From Clostridia bacterium (GTDB taxonomy: Bacteria; Bacillota; Clostridia; Oscillospirales; Acutalibacteraceae), in contig CAAFXS010000048.1 in assembly GCA_900767025.1 (NCBI GenBank), positions 1-64,000 of the forward strand: a DNA stretch of 64,000 bases, read 5' to 3'. A program made the translations under genes and the position numbers. Shown here in pieces: positions 51,398 to 59,525 of the stretch (the first letter of the stretch is position 1; each line of letters starts with the position of its first letter). A model generated the notes under the pieces. That model worked only from the letters and a program-made list of their open reading frames with translations, made no database searches and was not told the DNA's origin.

Positions 51398-52354
51398 ATG
51401 AGTCAGGGATATGTTGAAAAAAGTCTTGCTCCGCAAAAGGCGGATATTGAAAAAATCAATGAGTTCACAAGGTCCGACTTTGACAGTGACAGTCTTTATG
51501 TTTTCAATGTTGTTTTGTGCGATAACGATATCGACAGAGATTTTGAAAAATTCGACCTTGAGGCACTTTATCAGCTGAAGGATTTGTTTGTGGGCAAAAC
51601 GGGAATTTTTGACCATTCTATGAAGTCCTCCGACCAGAAGGCAAGGATTTTTGATACCTTTGTTGAAAGGGTACCGGGCAGGCTTACGGCAGACGGCGAT
51701 GAATACTGTCAGCTGAAGGCGAAAGCTTATATGGTTAAAAGTCAGGAAAATATGCCCCTTATCACTGAAATTGAGGCGGGCATAAAGAAAGAGGTTTCTG
51801 TTTCCTGCTCGGCAGGCAAAAGCACCTGTTCAATATGCGGCAGTGACAAACGAAAGGGCTGTGAGCATATTAACGGCAGAGAATACGGAGGCAAAACGGC
51901 TTTTTCCGTGCTCAGTGACATTAAGGATGCATATGAATTCAGCTTTGTTGCCGTGCCTGCACAAAGAGGTGCAGGCGTTACAAAGTCATTTGATTGTTTA
52001 AAGAAAGGTGAAAATATGACAGAAATAATTAAGAGTCTCAGAGAGTGTAAGGAAGAAACCGTGCTCTCAAAAGCTCAGGCAGGTAAAATTGCTGCTTACA
52101 TAGAGGAGCTTGAGGAGGAGGCTCAGCTTGGCAGGGACTACAAAAAGAACCTTGCAGGAGAGGTTGTTGCCCTTTGCTCAAAGGCAATGCCCGAAATGGA
52201 TTTAAAGGTGTTCGGCAATGTTGTGCAGGTGATGACCGCCAAGGAGCTTAATGCTTTTAAAAAAGCTTTTTCAGCAGGCGGCTGCAATAATTCTGCGGCT
52301 CTGCAAATCAAGCCGGGAAAAACAACCGGCAATGTAAATCAGTTTAAAATTTAG
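51398..52354 (+). CDS. Prohead protease-scaffold protein (XkdF-like)
   Basis: A 318-residue protein. Residues 1-190 look like a capsid-maturation protease: GIFDHSMKSSDQKARIF holds the likely catalytic His and KEVSVSCSAGK the likely Ser. A zinc-knuckle-like insert CSICGSDKRKGCEH follows, then the conserved EFSFVAVPAQRGAGVTKS. The C-terminal part is helical and charged (about 215-260), as in scaffolds. It sits between portal and capsid genes. ATG 51398 has AGGGAGGA upstream. Confidence 0.85.
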   Translation: MSQGYVEKSLAPQKADIEKINEFTRSDFDSDSLYVFNVVLCDNDIDRDFEKFDLEALYQLKDLFVGKTGIFDHSMKSSDQKARIFDTFVERVPGRLTADGDEYCQLKAKAYMVKSQENMPLITEIEAGIKKEVSVSCSAGKSTCSICGSDKRKGCEHINGREYGGKTAFSVLSDIKDAYEFSFVAVPAQRGAGVTKSFDCLKKGENMTEIIKSLRECKEETVLSKAQAGKIAAYIEELEEEAQLGRDYKKNLAGEVVALCSKAMPEMDLKVFGNVVQVMTAKELNAFKKAFSAGGCNNSAALQIKPGKTTGNVNQFKI

Positions 52355-52368
52355 GAGGAAAATTAATT

Positions 52369-53355
52369 ATGGCATTTGATAATATCAAACTTGAAAAAGG
52401 TCTTTATACAACAGGAAAATCCTTTACCGATGCTCTTGAGGAGCTTGACCCGTCGGAAAACTACAAGGGTACATCACTTGAAGGTCTTGACGCATATGAA
52501 AGACAGCTTAAAAGATTTAACATTAAGGTAAGCGGACCAAATTCCGACAGCGTGTCAAAATTCTTTAACACAGTTGATTCCGCCGCTCTTTTTCCTGAAT
52601 ACATTTCAAGGGCAGTAAAGGCAGGTATGGAATATGATAACAGCATTGACGATATCGTTGCAACAACTACGGAGATTGACAGCCTTGACTACCGCTCCGT
52701 AACAACAAATTTCACCGATGAGGAGCTGGACCTTGCCGGCGTTGAGGAGGGCGCACAGCTCCCCGAGCTTACCGTTAAGCTCAGCGACAGCCTTACAACT
52801 CTTAAAAAGCACGGCAGAATGCTTGTGGCTTCCTACGAGGCAATTAAGTTCCAAAAGCTTGATTTGTTCACAACCGTTCTCAAGCAGATTGGTAATCACA
52901 TTACCGTAAGCGAATTCCGTCAGGCAGTTGAAACTGCAGGGGAAAACGAGAATGTTAAGACAATCGAGGCAACAGGCGGACTTACCTATGACAACCTTGT
53001 AAAGCTTTGGAGCGCACTTGTGCCCTATCATATGACAACTCTTGTTATGAACAAGGACACCTTTGCAAAGCTCCTTGCTCTTCCCGAATTCAGAGATCCG
53101 GCAGCAGGCCTTGATTTCCACGGTACAGGCAGTCTTATCACTCCTTTCGGCGCAAAGGTTATTGTTTCACCTAACGCAGAGGCAGGTTCAATTTTTGCTG
53201 TTGATAAGAATTATGCCCTTGAGAAGGTACAGGCAGGCGGCGTTATCACAGAATTTGACAAGCTTATTGACCGTCAGCTTGAAAGAGCTTCCATTTCAAC
53301 AATTACAGGCTTTTCAACCATTTATTCAGACGCGGCAGTATTTATGACTGTTTAA
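52369..53355 (+). CDS. Major capsid protein, HK97-like
   Basis: A 328-residue protein directly after the protease, in the capsid position. The mixed pattern with KHGRMLVASYEAIKFQKL, LTYDNLVKLWSALVPYH and a late ITGFSTIYSDAAVFMTV is like HK97-fold capsid proteins of PBSX-type phages. A perfect AGGAGG site precedes the ATG, as expected for the most abundant product of the operon. Confidence 0.87.
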   Translation: MAFDNIKLEKGLYTTGKSFTDALEELDPSENYKGTSLEGLDAYERQLKRFNIKVSGPNSDSVSKFFNTVDSAALFPEYISRAVKAGMEYDNSIDDIVATTTEIDSLDYRSVTTNFTDEELDLAGVEEGAQLPELTVKLSDSLTTLKKHGRMLVASYEAIKFQKLDLFTTVLKQIGNHITVSEFRQAVETAGENENVKTIEATGGLTYDNLVKLWSALVPYHMTTLVMNKDTFAKLLALPEFRDPAAGLDFHGTGSLITPFGAKVIVSPNAEAGSIFAVDKNYALEKVQAGGVITEFDKLIDRQLERASISTITGFSTIYSDAAVFMTV

Positions 53356-53372
53356 TCCGCAGGAGAGCAGCT

Positions 53373-53726
53373 ATGATAGATTACGATGAAATTTGCAATG
53401 AACTGAAGCAGATTTCCGGTATGGCTGACGAGGAAATTTTGAAATATAAAAATTCCGTAATCTATACGGCGGACAGTATCTGGCTTCAGTTGAAAAAAGA
53501 GCCTGATGAAAAGGAGCTTAACAAGCTTTACTATCTCTGCGCTGTCAAGGCGTATTACAGAATTATGCTTTTGGAGGGCGGCGGAGTGAAAAGCTTTTCC
53601 GCAGGGGATATATCTTATACTGCCGACAGAGGCTCCCTTGCAGGCATAAAAGAATTGCTGGCAGAGGCAGAGGCGGATTGCAGCGGCTTGATTTCTATGG
53701 GCAGCTTTGCCTTTGAGGCGGTGTAA
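53373..53726 (+). CDS. Head-tail connector-like protein
   Basis: A helical 117-residue protein between the capsid gene and further connector genes. Size, position and acidic helical character fit the gp6/connector class that docks under the portal. No diagnostic motif is seen. It ends one base before the next ATG. Confidence 0.65.
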   Translation: MIDYDEICNELKQISGMADEEILKYKNSVIYTADSIWLQLKKEPDEKELNKLYYLCAVKAYYRIMLLEGGGVKSFSAGDISYTADRGSLAGIKELLAEAEADCSGLISMGSFAFEAV

Positions 53727-53727
53727 T

Positions 53728-54084
53728 ATGAACAGTGAATACATTATAAGACGCCAAATTGAACGAGCAGGAAACACTGTAAGCCTTAGGGACGGGGACT
53801 GGCGCTCCGTCCCCTTTAAGGCACTGATTTCACCCCTTTGGAGAAAAAAGAGCTCTGCCTTTGAAAACAACTTTACCGAGCTTGGCGAAAACCTGCACGA
53901 ATATTACCTTTATATCGGCAGTGCAAGCCACGCAGTTACGGAGCTTTCCGACGATGCACTGCTTTACAGTAACGGTCAGGTGTATGAATTTAAGCACCGT
54001 GACTGTGTGAGAGTAAATGACACGGTGCTTTATTACACAGGTATTCTAAGACGGCTGAAAGGAGTAGGTGCAGATGAGGATTGA
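53728..54084 (+). CDS. Putative head-tail stopper
   Basis: A 118-residue beta-rich protein in the position of the head-completion or stopper gene. It contains DGDWRSVPFKALISPLWRKK and ends with a short strand-turn-strand. The ATG at 53728 follows the previous stop; the upstream frame start at 53707 lies inside that gene. Function is inferred from gene order only. Confidence 0.6.
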   Translation: MNSEYIIRRQIERAGNTVSLRDGDWRSVPFKALISPLWRKKSSAFENNFTELGENLHEYYLYIGSASHAVTELSDDALLYSNGQVYEFKHRDCVRVNDTVLYYTGILRRLKGVGADED

Positions 54085-54484
54085 TAATATAATTGATATC
54101 ATTACAGAGCAAATCAGGCAGGACAGCTATTTTGACCAAATTGAAATAATATATGCTTATCCCAAAGCGGTAAAGCCCACAAGGCTTGACAAAACATATA
54201 TCGCTCTGGGAATAAGTGATATTAATATATCGCCGGTGCACATTGACGCTGATGATTTAGAGGGAAATATTTCTGTTTTTGCAGATATTTTTGTTCCTTA
54301 TAAAAAAGAAAATGCCTGTCTGTCCGAAATTTTTACAAGGCTTTGCAGTTGCCTGAGCTGTTTAAATCTGACATCTGTCAGCGCAGGCAGAATTGAGGCA
54401 TACGCCGATGTTCAGGCGTATGCACTGAAAACTGTTATTACCTTCAGCGACAGGATTACCACAGGAGGTGAGGCTGATGAATAA
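54074..54484 (+). CDS. Putative tail terminator or completion protein
   Basis: A 136-residue protein overlapping the preceding gene by 11 bases. Size and order fit the tail-terminator class, the last gene before the sheath in PBSX-type clusters. Residues 30-70 (YAYPKAVKPTRLDKTYIALGI) recall such proteins. ATG 54074 is chosen over GTG 54068 for its GGAG spacing. In this locus no sheath gene follows, so its partner is missing. Confidence 0.6.
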   Translation: MRIDNIIDIITEQIRQDSYFDQIEIIYAYPKAVKPTRLDKTYIALGISDINISPVHIDADDLEGNISVFADIFVPYKKENACLSEIFTRLCSCLSCLNLTSVSAGRIEAYADVQAYALKTVITFSDRITTGGEADE

Positions 54485-54569
54485 CGAGGAGGTTTCCTCT
54501 GCAGAGGAGCTTAGCGAAATTATTCGTCTTGACCAAAAAAGATATGACAAAAACAGAGGAGGAGCGTAG
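54477..54569 (+). CDS. 30-codon ORF in place of the tail module
   Basis: ATG 54477 is preceded by AGGAGGTGA, a full Shine-Dalgarno match, and the frame runs 30 codons to TAG at 54569. It encodes an acidic-to-basic helix (SAEELSEIIRLDQKRYDKNR). It overlaps the previous gene by eight bases and its end holds the ribosome site of the LysM gene. In PBSX-type order this spot carries sheath, tube, chaperone and tape-measure genes. It may be a new joint peptide or the residue of a deleted gene. Confidence 0.6.
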   Translation: MNNEEVSSAEELSEIIRLDQKRYDKNRGGA

Positions 54570-54575
54570 CCCGAT

Positions 54576-55082
54576 ATGAAAATGCAGTTCAGAGATTTTG
54601 TTTTTCCGTCAAATCCCTCTTCGGTGGAGGTGCAGTCCTCGGCAAATGTTAAGCACAAGCCTATTTTTTCAACCGACGGAAAGACGGAGAATGTGTCGGT
54701 TAACCCTGTTGTTATCAGGGGAAACGGGTGCTTTTACGGTGAAGAGGGCGAAAATCACTGCCTTTATCTTCAACATTTGCTGAAAACAAGAGCCTCGGGC
54801 CATTTGCTTTTACCCTCCTCGGCAGGCTTTACCGCCTTTTTAACGGAATTTCAGTATTCAAAAAGCAGTAAAAAAAGCGGTGTTTCATATAGCTTTGTGT
54901 TCACCGAGGATTGCGGCGGAAAAGCCGAAACAAGAAGCTTTCGCAGTACCGTTGCCGAAAAGGGCGAAAACGCCTTCAATATTGCAAACAGATGCGATGT
55001 TTCCGTTGATGATATTATGAGGCTCAACGATTTTGAAAATCCTTTCAGTATCACTGAGGGTGACAGGGTGGTGATTAGATGA
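54576..55082 (+). CDS. LysM-domain baseplate/tail protein (XkdP-like)
   Basis: A 168-residue protein with the N-terminal strand region FRDFVFPSNPSSVEV and a C-terminal LysM domain (about 122-168, ENAFNIANRCDVSVDDIMRLN, GDRVVIR). XkdP-type proteins lie between tape measure and hub genes in PBSX-like phages and bind the hub or peptidoglycan. It overlaps the next gene by four bases. GAGGAG precedes the ATG. Confidence 0.83.
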   Translation: MKMQFRDFVFPSNPSSVEVQSSANVKHKPIFSTDGKTENVSVNPVVIRGNGCFYGEEGENHCLYLQHLLKTRASGHLLLPSSAGFTAFLTEFQYSKSSKKSGVSYSFVFTEDCGGKAETRSFRSTVAEKGENAFNIANRCDVSVDDIMRLNDFENPFSITEGDRVVIR

Positions 55083-56026
55083 CGGTTAAGCTTTTTACCA
55101 TTGACGGCAGAGAGATAACGGTTAACAAATTCACCGAGTTTAATTTTACTCAAAGCGCAGGGGTTGCCTGTGACAGCCTTTGGGTCAGTTTTCCGTACAG
55201 CAGTGATATGGGAGAAATCGTCAAAGTGCAGGCTTATAAAAATTCAAAGCTTATTTTCAGCGGATACTGCGACTGCCAGCGGAATATACAAAACGAAAAC
55301 GGCTGTGAGGTATATTTTTACGCCCGTTCCTCTGCCTGTGTTCTTGTGGATAACGAGGCGGAGCCGTTTACCTATGAATGTCCCACTGCAAAGCAGCTTT
55401 TTTATTCAAACGCAGAGAACCTGGGCTTTACTTCGTCCTTACCCCGACTTGAAAGCAGGGATAAATACAGGGTGGAAAAGGGTGTTTCCCGTTTCGGTGC
55501 CATAGGCAATTTTGTGTTTCTGCTCAGCGGTAATCATATTTGCGTAACACCTGAAAATGAAATAAAAATTCTTACCCTCAGCAGTGATATAAAAAGCCTT
55601 AACAGCTTTGATATTGTTTCTGCCGTGCATACGGTGAACAGAAGCGAGCCTTATTCTCAAATAAACTACAAGCAGAGTTCAGGCGAGGGCAAGTACAGTG
55701 TTCATGCTGAATCAAGGCTCAGCCAAGAGCTGGGGATTAACCGCACGGCATATATTAATTTGTCATCACTGCCGAAGTGGCAAAGGGAAAATGCCGTGGT
55801 CCAAAGGCTTAAAGGCTCCTTTGATGATTATAAAATTCTTGAGGTTAAGGTCTGCGGTTATGTAAATCAGGAGCTTTTTCAGCGATTTTTCTATAATTCA
55901 CCCTTTGGCGTTTACAGTGATTATGCACTGACGGAGAAAAAGTATACCTTTGACAAAAACGGCGAAATGACACGGCTGACCCTGAAAAAAATCAATGACA
56001 TTAAGGAGATTACATATGTGGATTAG
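55079..56026 (+). CDS. Baseplate hub protein (XkdQ/gpD-like)
   Basis: A 315-residue beta-rich protein, in the place of the XkdQ hub. It begins FTIDGREITVNKFTEFNFT and has alternating strand patterns through the length, typical of gpD-like hubs that hold the spike. It follows the LysM gene with overlap, as in PBSX-type clusters. The call rests mainly on order and size. Confidence 0.78.
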   Translation: MTVKLFTIDGREITVNKFTEFNFTQSAGVACDSLWVSFPYSSDMGEIVKVQAYKNSKLIFSGYCDCQRNIQNENGCEVYFYARSSACVLVDNEAEPFTYECPTAKQLFYSNAENLGFTSSLPRLESRDKYRVEKGVSRFGAIGNFVFLLSGNHICVTPENEIKILTLSSDIKSLNSFDIVSAVHTVNRSEPYSQINYKQSSGEGKYSVHAESRLSQELGINRTAYINLSSLPKWQRENAVVQRLKGSFDDYKILEVKVCGYVNQELFQRFFYNSPFGVYSDYALTEKKYTFDKNGEMTRLTLKKINDIKEITYVD

Positions 56027-56366
56027 CAGTAAGCTTTCGGCGGAAGCTGCCGATACGGGAGTGCATACAGGCAAAAGCACACTCAATGCAAAGGGCAGTG
56101 TTGAGGCGGTGTCAACAGGTGTTGACAGAGGCGTCAGGCTTTATACCTCCTACGGCTATAATTTTTCCCTGCCGGCAGGAACCGATATGCTTTTGGCAGA
56201 ATGCGGCGGAGAAACAGTAGGCTTGGGAGTTCCGGCAGGCTCGGAGGATATTAAAACAGGAGAAATTAAAATCACTGCCGCCTCAGGAGCGTTTATTCAT
56301 CTTTTGCAGGACGGCAGTGTAATAATCAACGGTTTGAAAATTAACAGAAACGGAGTGATTGAATGA
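56016..56366 (+). CDS. Baseplate spike-like protein (gpV/XkdR-like)
   Basis: A 116-residue beta-rich protein. A run of Gly-rich strand repeats (ETVGLGVPAGSEDIKTGEIKI, GAFIHLLQDGSVIINGLKI) resembles the trimeric beta-helix of phage spikes. It overlaps the hub gene by 11 bases and the gp25-like gene by four. It is short for a spike: the N-terminal OB domain is reduced or missing. ATG 56016 has an AAGGAG site. Confidence 0.72.
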   Translation: MWISSKLSAEAADTGVHTGKSTLNAKGSVEAVSTGVDRGVRLYTSYGYNFSLPAGTDMLLAECGGETVGLGVPAGSEDIKTGEIKITAASGAFIHLLQDGSVIINGLKINRNGVIE

Positions 56367-56659
56367 CAGTGGTTTATGACGGTATGTTCGGCCTTGCAGA
56401 TGCAAACAGCATTGCAGAGGACTGCCGAAAAACAGCAGTGTGCCCCTTGGGACGCTTTTATCCCAACAAGAATTACGGCAGTGTTATCAGAGGATATTCG
56501 GATATTAACACACTGCTTGCCGCCGCAAGATGTGCGGCAGGAAAAACAGACGGCGTGTTCATCAAAAACGCCTGTAAAAATAACGGTGTTGCCGTTTTAT
56601 CCGTTTTGGTAAATGATGAGGAAAGGACGGTGAGCATCAATCTTGAAGAGAACATATGA
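56363..56659 (+). CDS. Baseplate wedge protein, gp25/XkdS-like
   Basis: A 98-residue protein in the wedge position, with the gp25-like pattern CPLGRFYPNKNYGSVIRGYSD (residues about 26-47) and a late strand LSVLVNDEERTVSI. gp25-type proteins join sheath and baseplate in contractile tails; it is notable here because no sheath gene is found. It overlaps both neighbours. Confidence 0.78.
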   Translation: MTVVYDGMFGLADANSIAEDCRKTAVCPLGRFYPNKNYGSVIRGYSDINTLLAAARCAAGKTDGVFIKNACKNNGVAVLSVLVNDEERTVSINLEENI

Positions 56660-57707
56660 GGAAATACTGGACAGTATGAAAGCCGCTTATTTCAACGAGT
56701 GTAATTGCCTGCCTGATGACAGCTCGGCAACCATGAAAATTTTTGAAATTCTGGCAAGCGAGCTTTTTTCTCTTTCCTGCACAGGCGACTATATATTCCG
56801 TCAGGCATTTGTGCAGACTGCAACAGGCGAACACCTTGACAGGCTGGGGGAGTTAAGGTGCTGCCAAAGGAAAACGCCTTCCTGTGCAAGCGGAATACTT
56901 ACCTTCAGCGTGACGGAGCCTGCAGAGGAGGATATAATTATTCCGTCAGGCACCGTTTGCTCTGTTTATGACAAGCCTTATGTTCAGTACGCAACTGAGG
57001 GAAAGGCTGTTATAAAAACAGGCGAGCAGTCGGTAAGCGTTAAGGCCGATGCGTTAACCGCAGGGGATATCTGCAATGCAGAGGCAGGCACGGTTACGGT
57101 TATGGTAAATGCTCCAATAGGTGTTACGGCGGTAACAAACCTTAAGAATTTTAAGGGCGGATATGACGGCGAAAGCGACGAGTCATACAGGGAAAGAATA
57201 CTTAACCATTACATAGAGGACCTGAACGGTGAAAATATAGGCTCCTACGAAAGCTTAATACTTTCTCTTGACTATGTTACCGACTGCCGAATTCCTCCGG
57301 CAGATGTTCCCGGTGTAATTAATATATATGTGTCAACAAAAAATGACAGCCTGACAGATGAACAAATATGGGAAATAAGCCGAAAGGTTTACGCCGGCAT
57401 AGTAACAGGTGCAGAAATAAATGTGCTTTTGGCGGCACAGAAGGATTTTGACCTTACTGTTGAGGCGACTGTGCTGAGCGGTTTTGACAGTCAAAAAATC
57501 AAGGAAGAAATTGAAAGCCGTGTTCTCAGTGTAACCGAGGCTTCAAAAATCGGGAAGCCCATATCATATAATTCCCTTTACAGAAAGCTCCTTGATATTG
57601 ACGGAGTAACGGAGTTTGCGGTTTACTGTCCGCAGTCGTCAATCAGCGATATATATTGCGGAAATAACGAAATACTGCATCTCAGGAATTTGACGGTGGT
57701 GTGCTGA
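56643..57707 (+). CDS. Baseplate J-like wedge protein (XkdT)
   Basis: A 354-residue protein of the baseplate J family, a central wedge subunit of contractile tails. It shows the N-terminal ILASELFSLSCTGDYI, the GEHLDRLGELRCCQRKTPS segment, the FKGGYDGESDESYRERILNHY signature and the DCRIPPADVPGVINIYV strand region. The start is TTG at 56643, overlapping the previous gene by 17 bases. Full length suggests function. Confidence 0.9.
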   Translation: MKRTYEEILDSMKAAYFNECNCLPDDSSATMKIFEILASELFSLSCTGDYIFRQAFVQTATGEHLDRLGELRCCQRKTPSCASGILTFSVTEPAEEDIIIPSGTVCSVYDKPYVQYATEGKAVIKTGEQSVSVKADALTAGDICNAEAGTVTVMVNAPIGVTAVTNLKNFKGGYDGESDESYRERILNHYIEDLNGENIGSYESLILSLDYVTDCRIPPADVPGVINIYVSTKNDSLTDEQIWEISRKVYAGIVTGAEINVLLAAQKDFDLTVEATVLSGFDSQKIKEEIESRVLSVTEASKIGKPISYNSLYRKLLDIDGVTEFAVYCPQSSISDIYCGNNEILHLRNLTVVC

Positions 57708-57708
57708 T

Positions 57709-58266
57709 ATGACTGAAACTGAAAAAAGAATATTTGAGCTTGCCCGGCTGATTGGCATTGACACGCAGCCCGGGAGCAAGGCCTTTGCAGAGCTTAAGGG
57801 CTATTGCGCAGGCTTTAAGCTAATCAGCGATGATTTTGCTGATTTGCCTTATCAGCTTTCACCGTATACTGCACAGGGATATGCTCTTGACTTGTTTTGC
57901 AGTATGATGGGGATTTCCGCCAGTGAAAGCGAAGAGGAAAAAAGACGGCTGATAATTCAGGGCTTAGGCAAAAAATTCGGAGGTTGCTTATTAGATGATT
58001 TTATCGGAGAACTAAATGATATTTTCCTTATTTGTATTTCAAATTCCTTTAAAGCATCTCTTCAAACGATAGACGGGGATAGCATCATCAGTTGCGGCGG
58101 TGCGGAAACCGCAGGCAGTTTGCTGAAAAACTATATTCCCCCGGGGGCAAGGGCAACATTTAACGGTTCAGGCGTAACCTTTGACAGATGGGAAGGCTTG
58201 TCCTACAACTTTGATAAATATGATAGCCTTGATTTAACATTTGATTTGCTTGACACTATAACATAA
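57709..58266 (+). CDS. Tail protein XkdU-like (DUF2313)
   Basis: A 185-residue protein following the baseplate J gene, the usual place of the DUF2313/XkdU tail protein. It contains LPYQLSPYTAQGYALDLFCSMMGI (about 45-68), and the RLIIQGLGKKFGG turn. Function in phages is baseplate completion. The start is two bases after the previous stop. Confidence 0.8.
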   Translation: MTETEKRIFELARLIGIDTQPGSKAFAELKGYCAGFKLISDDFADLPYQLSPYTAQGYALDLFCSMMGISASESEEEKRRLIIQGLGKKFGGCLLDDFIGELNDIFLICISNSFKASLQTIDGDSIISCGGAETAGSLLKNYIPPGARATFNGSGVTFDRWEGLSYNFDKYDSLDLTFDLLDTIT

Positions 58267-58284
58267 AAAGATAAGGAGTTGTTT

Positions 58285-58764
58285 ATGAGCAGTACAAACA
58301 AAACGGCTAACCTGGGGCTTAACAGCTGGGTAGGCTCTGATAAACCAAAGAGAGAAGATTTTAACTATGACAACAGTGTTCTTGACAATGTTATAACCGA
58401 ACACATAAATGATATGCAGATGCATATTACGGAGGATGAAAGAGCACTGTGGAATATTACCGTATATTCAGGTATGTACTTCGGTAACGGTTCCTCCACA
58501 AGAACTGTGGAAACAGGGTGTCCCTTTGAGGCTTCCTTTGTATTGGTTTTTGCAAACGGCAGACCATTGTCGGTTTATTCCTCATCTACCGGCAAAAGCT
58601 ATAATTACATAGGAATAACAGGAATGAATGCCAGCTCGTCGGGCATTCAGCTTATTGACGGTGTGGACCTTTCGGTTGTTCAAAGCTCGACGCCTGTTAT
58701 TTCAAACGAGTATATCAGCCTGAACGAAACAGGTGTTTCGTATAATTACATAATGTTCAGATAA
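58285..58764 (+). CDS. Short tail-fibre-like protein
   Basis: A 159-residue protein and the last gene of the phage operon. The N-terminal NLGLNSWVGSDKPKREDFNYD segment is the attachment part of many tail fibres; the rest is a Ser/Thr/Tyr-rich beta region. It is much shorter than typical fibres (300-800 residues), so receptor reach would be small. ATG 58285 has an AAGGAG site. A terminator follows at 58769-58822. Confidence 0.8.
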   Translation: MSSTNKTANLGLNSWVGSDKPKREDFNYDNSVLDNVITEHINDMQMHITEDERALWNITVYSGMYFGNGSSTRTVETGCPFEASFVLVFANGRPLSVYSSSTGKSYNYIGITGMNASSSGIQLIDGVDLSVVQSSTPVISNEYISLNETGVSYNYIMFR

Positions 58765-58768
58765 AATA

Positions 58769-58822
58769 AACTAAACGGTGGAGAAATTTCGTAAATTAAC
58801 GGAATTTTCTCTGCCGTTTTTC
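58769..58822 (+). terminator. Intrinsic terminator of the phage operon
   Basis: AAACGG, GGAGAAA and TTTCG on the left pair with CGGAA, TTTTCTC and GCCGTTT on the right with small bulges, followed by TTTCTTT. Confidence 0.8.
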
Positions 58823-58851
58823 TTTACTTTGGAATATTATTGTAATATAAT
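58823..58851 (+). promoter_or_regulatory. Promoter of panT-coaX
   Basis: TTTACT at 58823-58828 and TATAAT at 58846-58851 are 17 bases apart. Transcription should start near 58858, where the structured leader begins. Confidence 0.65.
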
Positions 58852-58857
58852 AATTGC

Positions 58858-58948
58858 GCACTGTATCCGCGGCAAAAATATCATTTGCCGGGCACTGCTT
58901 TGTATTTTGTGTTTTGCAAAGCGCCCAGGAACAGTAGCAGAAAGGAAA
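58858..58948 (+). promoter_or_regulatory. Structured leader before the ECF S component: riboswitch candidate
   Basis: The leader folds as a three-way junction. P1 pairs ACTGT (58860-58864) with ACAGT (58931-58935). P2 pairs CGGCAAA (58870-58876) with TTTGCCG (58884-58890). P3 pairs GGC and GCTTTG (58891-58902) with CAAAGC and GCC (58917-58925), with an ACT bulge. The ribosome site AAAGGA lies just after P1. It does not match a class I know (no B12 box, TPP, FMN or THF motif). Confidence 0.5.
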
Positions 58949-58955
58949 ATTGAAT

Positions 58956-59525
58956 ATGAACAAAAACACAAAAAAAATTGCCGGAGTAGGCTTGCTTACA
59001 GCTATTGTATTCGTACTGCAGCTTTTAGGCGGAGCTATTCATTTCGGCGTCTTTTCAATCTCACTTGTACTTATTCCGATAGTAGTCGGTGCGGCGCTTT
59101 ACGGAAAATGGTCAGGTGCTTGGCTTGGTCTTGCCTTCGGTGTGGCAGTGCTTGTTTCAGGTGACGCAGGAACATTTCTTGCAATTAATCCGGCAGGAAC
59201 AGTTGTCACCGTTTTGGCAAAGGGCGTTCTTGCAGGCTTGGTTTCAGGCTTGGTTTACAGCCTGCTTGAAAAGAAAAACAAGTCAGCTGCAACCGTAGTT
59301 GCAGGTGTGGTATGCCCTGTGGTTAACACAGGCGTGTTCCTTATCGGATGCAGTCTTTTCTTTATGGAACAGATTACGGAATGGGCAGCAGGAACTAATG
59401 TTTTGGTTTATGTGCTGACAGGCTTTGTAGGCTTTAATTTCTTATTTGAGCTTGCAGTTAACATTGTTCTTGCACCGGTTATTGTCAAGCTTGTACAGCT
59501 TGGAAGAAAGGAAAACAAGCAGTAA
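58956..59525 (+). CDS. ECF transporter S component, probably pantothenate (PanT)
   Basis: A 189-residue membrane protein with five to six helices, of the substrate-binding S components of energy-coupling factor transporters. It starts with a short basic tail and the TAIVFVLQLLGG helix where the ATPase module docks. The energising EcfA/EcfT genes are not in the window. Pantothenate is proposed because coaX, the pantothenate kinase gene, follows directly with no gap. ATG 58956 has AAAGGA upstream. Confidence 0.82.
   Translation: MNKNTKKIAGVGLLTAIVFVLQLLGGAIHFGVFSISLVLIPIVVGAALYGKWSGAWLGLAFGVAVLVSGDAGTFLAINPAGTVVTVLAKGVLAGLVSGLVYSLLEKKNKSAATVVAGVVCPVVNTGVFLIGCSLFFMEQITEWAAGTNVLVYVLTGFVGFNFLFELAVNIVLAPVIVKLVQLGRKENKQ

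Noticed and set aside
48470..58830. Attachment-site repeats or an integrase at the borders of the phage locus
   Set aside because: No tRNA gene, integrase frame or clear direct repeat spanning both borders was seen; the locus is flanked by ordinary genes with their own promoters.
58858..58948. Cobalamin riboswitch before the ECF S component
   Set aside because: CCAGGA and CACTG look like B12-box parts, but the GCCACTG and AGCCAGGAGACC order and the rest of the core are missing.
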